From Lachnospiraceae bacterium (GTDB lineage Bacteria; Bacillota; Clostridia; Lachnospirales; Lachnospiraceae): DNA of 7,640 nucleotides. Where the stretch lies: contig CAAFNG010000073.1 of assembly GCA_900764225.1 (NCBI GenBank), forward strand, positions 1-7,640. Direction: 5' to 3'. A model generated the notes under the pieces. It was not told where the DNA came from, did no database searches, and was given only the letters and a program-made list of their open reading frames with translations. Made by a program: the position numbers and the translations under genes. This document shows positions 6,409 to 7,640 of the stretch, in pieces. Position 1 is the stretch's first letter; each line of letters starts with the position of its first letter.

Positions 6409-6437
6409 TTGATTTCAGGGGAATTTCGTATTATAAT
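6409..6437 (+). promoter_or_regulatory. Sigma-A promoter for the DUF1858 gene
   Basis: TTGATT (6409-6414), a 17-nt spacer and a perfect TATAAT (6432-6437). Transcription should start near 6444, leaving a leader of about 44 nt before the ATG at 6488. Confidence 0.75.
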
Positions 6438-6487
6438 AGCAGAGCGGGATGAAAACATTTCGATAAATCAGAAAAGGAGATACAATC

Positions 6488-6691
6488 ATGGCAAAGGTTA
6501 CAAAGAGCATGCTGATCGGAGAGCTTCTCAATGTAGATGCGAATATTGCACCGATCCTTATGAGAGCAGGAATGCATTGTCTCGGATGCCCGTCTTCACA
6601 GATGGAATCTCTGGAAGAGGCAGCTATGGTCCATGGACTGGATGCAGATGTTCTCGTAGCACAGATCAATGATTTTCTTGGAGAAGAGTAA
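6488..6691 (+). CDS. DUF1858 redox-disulfide domain protein
   Basis: The 67-residue product consists of one DUF1858 domain, related to the N-terminal domain of ScdA/RIC and to the hybrid-cluster-protein-associated redox disulfide family. The diagnostic stretch is [18 protein letters not shown] (28-45), with Cys31 and Cys34 forming the CxxC, followed by [14 protein letters not shown] (48-61). In this family the cysteines are thought to cycle as a disulfide or to aid repair or assembly of iron clusters; the biochemical role is not settled. AAGGAG (6474-6479) precedes the ATG. It is a single-gene unit with its own promoter, divergent from the ferredoxin gene and convergent with mecA. No hybrid cluster protein gene is in view. 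Another ATG at 6376 in a different frame gives an overlapping frame without family similarity and was not used. Confidence 0.92.
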   Translation: MAKVTKSMLIGELLNVDANIAPILMRAGMHCLGCPSSQMESLEEAAMVHGLDADVLVAQINDFLGEE

Positions 6692-6720
6692 GCAGCAAAA
6701 AAACTGCTGAAAAAACAAAA

Positions 6721-6779
6721 AGCCGCTGGTGGAAAATACAGATCAAAAAGATCGTATCTCCATCAGCGGTTTGTTTTTT
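6721..6779. terminator. Bidirectional terminator between the DUF1858 gene and mecA
   Basis: CCGCTGGTGG (6723-6732) pairs with CCATCAGCGG (6760-6769) over 10 bp with one G-U. Inner stems ATAC/GTAT and GATC/GATC continue it to an AAAAA loop. On the plus strand TTTGTTTTTT follows (6770-6779); on the minus strand the complement of 6709-6721 supplies a T-rich tail. A smaller hairpin, AGCAG/CTGCT (6691-6695, 6704-6708), lies between it and the DUF1858 stop. The mecA stop codon (6778-6780) sits in the plus-strand T tract. Confidence 0.88.
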
Positions 6780-7560
6780 AGAGGGCAAGAAGTTTCTGAA
6801 GAGCATTTTCTACTATCAGAGTTCCGTGCTCGCGAAGATATGCTTCACCGGCCGGAGTGAATGCCCGACCAATTCCATATTCGGAAAGAATATTGCAGAC
6901 CTTGTTAAATTCCTCCGGAGTACAGTCGGACTGATGAAGAACCAGCTGATAAACGCCGTCTTCTCCCTCACGGTAAAGAACGTTGTTTCCGTCAAAGAAA
7001 CCGTTCATGCCGTGAGCAGCTGCGATCACGTCATCCAGTCCGGGAAAGCTGTACAGACGGATAAGCCGCACAGAATTCTCGTTGTGTTGGGAAACTGAAG
7101 CAGATTCCTGAGATTCTTTGGCTTTTGCTGGTTGAGCTGTATGAGAAGCAACATTGGAATCATCTGATTTCTGGGAAGAATTCTTAAGTTTGGATTCGCA
7201 CAGCTTCTGAAAAATATCGATAATGTTATCAGCACCATCGATTTCTACAGTATCTACGGGCTTATTTCCCTTAAATGGGGAGAATTTGGAAAAACGTGTA
7301 TCAAGCTCTTCAGGATCCTCAACCTTGGTGATGATGAGGATGATACTCTCAGCATTTATTGGAATAGCCTCGATCATCAGCGGAATATTGTCCGCTTCAA
7401 AACCGAACTGTATTTGAGCCTGCTGCATCATATCGCGAAAGAGACGTTTAGCTTTCTCTGTTCCGTAGGCAAGCTCACTGATACGAATCTGATGACTGTC
7501 AAGATCCTCTTTCGTCAGTGTGCAGCGGATCTGATTGTCGTTGATCTTTTCTATTTTCAT
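6778..7560 (-). CDS. mecA: Adaptor protein MecA, ClpC-dependent proteolysis
   Basis: MecA delivers substrates to the ClpC ATPase and assembles the ClpCP protease; in Bacillus it controls competence and other regulators. The 260-residue product begins MKIEKINDNQIRCTLTKEDL, the typical MecA N-terminal substrate-binding domain (about 1-85). A hydrophilic linker rich in Ser, Gln and Lys follows (about 90-162), then the C-terminal ClpC-binding domain (about 163-260), with VRLIRLYSFPGLDDVIAAA at 164-182 and ending LIVENALQKLLAL. The linker is somewhat long compared with B. subtilis MecA (about 218 residues in total). The frame is open to an ATG at 7581, but AGGA (7570-7573) lies 9 nt before the ATG at 7560 and would be internal to the longer version, so the shorter start is chosen. 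The gene stands alone and converges on the DUF1858 gene. Which proteins it targets here is unknown. Confidence 0.92.
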   Translation of the reverse strand: MKIEKINDNQIRCTLTKEDLDSHQIRISELAYGTEKAKRLFRDMMQQAQIQFGFEADNIPLMIEAIPINAESIILIITKVEDPEELDTRFSKFSPFKGNKPVDTVEIDGADNIIDIFQKLCESKLKNSSQKSDDSNVASHTAQPAKAKESQESASVSQHNENSVRLIRLYSFPGLDDVIAAAHGMNGFFDGNNVLYREGEDGVYQLVLHQSDCTPEEFNKVCNILSEYGIGRAFTPAGEAYLREHGTLIVENALQKLLAL

Positions 7561-7569
7561 ATAATCACA

Positions 7570-7573
7570 TCCT
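7570..7573 (-). promoter_or_regulatory. Ribosome binding site that fixes the mecA start
   Basis: AGGA on the minus strand, in the context ATAGGATGTG, lies 9 nt before the ATG at 7560. It falls inside the seven extra codons of the alternative start at 7581, which argues against that start. Confidence 0.65.
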
Positions 7574-7601
7574 ATGGTCAATAAATTAAGTTGTTTGTTA
7601 T

Positions 7602-7618
7602 AGAATCAATCTGATTCT
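7602..7618. promoter_or_regulatory. Perfect inverted repeat in the mecA leader
   Basis: AGAATCA (7602-7608) and TGATTCT (7612-7618) are exact inverted copies around ATC. The repeat lies between a candidate -10 (7631-7636) and the mecA start, so it would be within or next to the first transcribed bases. An operator or a short mRNA hairpin would both fit. Confidence 0.45.
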
Positions 7619-7630
7619 TTTACATACTGT

Positions 7631-7636
7631 ATTATA
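7631..7636 (-). promoter_or_regulatory. Candidate -10 element for mecA
   Basis: TATAAT on the minus strand, in the context TTATATAATAC, about 71 nt before the mecA ATG. The matching -35 would lie beyond the right edge of the window, so this is only half supported. Confidence 0.35.
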
Positions 7637-7640
7637 TAAC

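Noticed and set aside
6390..6412. Three-codon mini-ORF (Met-Lys-Arg) behind a strong GGAGGAG
   Set aside because: It overlaps the -35 of the DUF1858 promoter, so it would not be on that transcript, and I see no promoter upstream that would express it.
6376..6672. 98-codon frame overlapping the DUF1858 gene
   Set aside because: It covers the DUF1858 promoter and gene in another frame, and its protein is low in recognisable pattern. The DUF1858 frame has the CxxC family motif and a correctly spaced ribosome binding site.
7561..7581. Seven-codon longer mecA start at 7581
   Set aside because: The only ribosome binding site falls within those codons, and the MKIEKIN start matches the MecA N-terminus.

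Overview
The window reads as a low-to-moderate GC Gram-positive (Firmicutes) chromosome, most likely Clostridia and probably Lachnospiraceae. The basis is the gene order rpsF-ssb-rpsR / gdpP-rplI-dnaB, strong AGGAGG-type ribosome binding sites, the protein sequences, and the presence of mecA, a clostridial-type 2[4Fe-4S] ferredoxin and a DUF1858 protein. I cannot name the genus. Bases 1-42 are not genomic. They match the end of an Illumina Nextera i5 primer (last P5 base, an 8-base index, the read-1 adapter and the Tn5 mosaic end), so native sequence starts at 43 and the window probably begins at a contig end.

Layout. 43-1403 (+): promoter, a leader that can fold over the Shine-Dalgarno, rpsF (S6), ssb, rpsR (S18), then a strong intrinsic terminator. 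1404-5381 (+): a new promoter, gdpP (membrane c-di-AMP phosphodiesterase), rplI (L9) overlapping gdpP by ATGA, dnaB (replicative helicase) 3 nt further on, and a terminator that starts inside the dnaB stop codon. 5382-6051 (+): a separately promoted small MerR-like HTH protein with a basic, helix-rich C-terminal half; its stop codon lies in the loop of a terminator shared with the gene opposite. 6089-6259 (-): a 56-residue ferredoxin. 6260-6487: divergent control region. 6488-6691 (+): a 67-residue DUF1858 redox-disulfide protein. 6721-6779: a terminator facing both ways. 6778-7560 (-): mecA, the ClpC adaptor, with a perfect inverted repeat in its leader.

The first two operons couple small-subunit and large-subunit ribosomal proteins to DNA replication (SSB, DnaB) and c-di-AMP turnover, which is the conserved Firmicutes arrangement. 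The right-hand third is a set of small single-gene units: a DNA-binding protein, two redox proteins reading away from each other, and a proteolysis adaptor.

No tRNA, rRNA, CRISPR array, insertion sequence or prophage gene is visible, and I see no clearly new multi-gene system. The items most worth following are the adapter artefact, the MerR/RacA-like protein beside dnaB, the alternating repeats in the ferredoxin promoter, the mecA leader palindrome, the rpsF leader fold, and an SSB whose acidic tip carries one residue beyond the usual terminal Phe.
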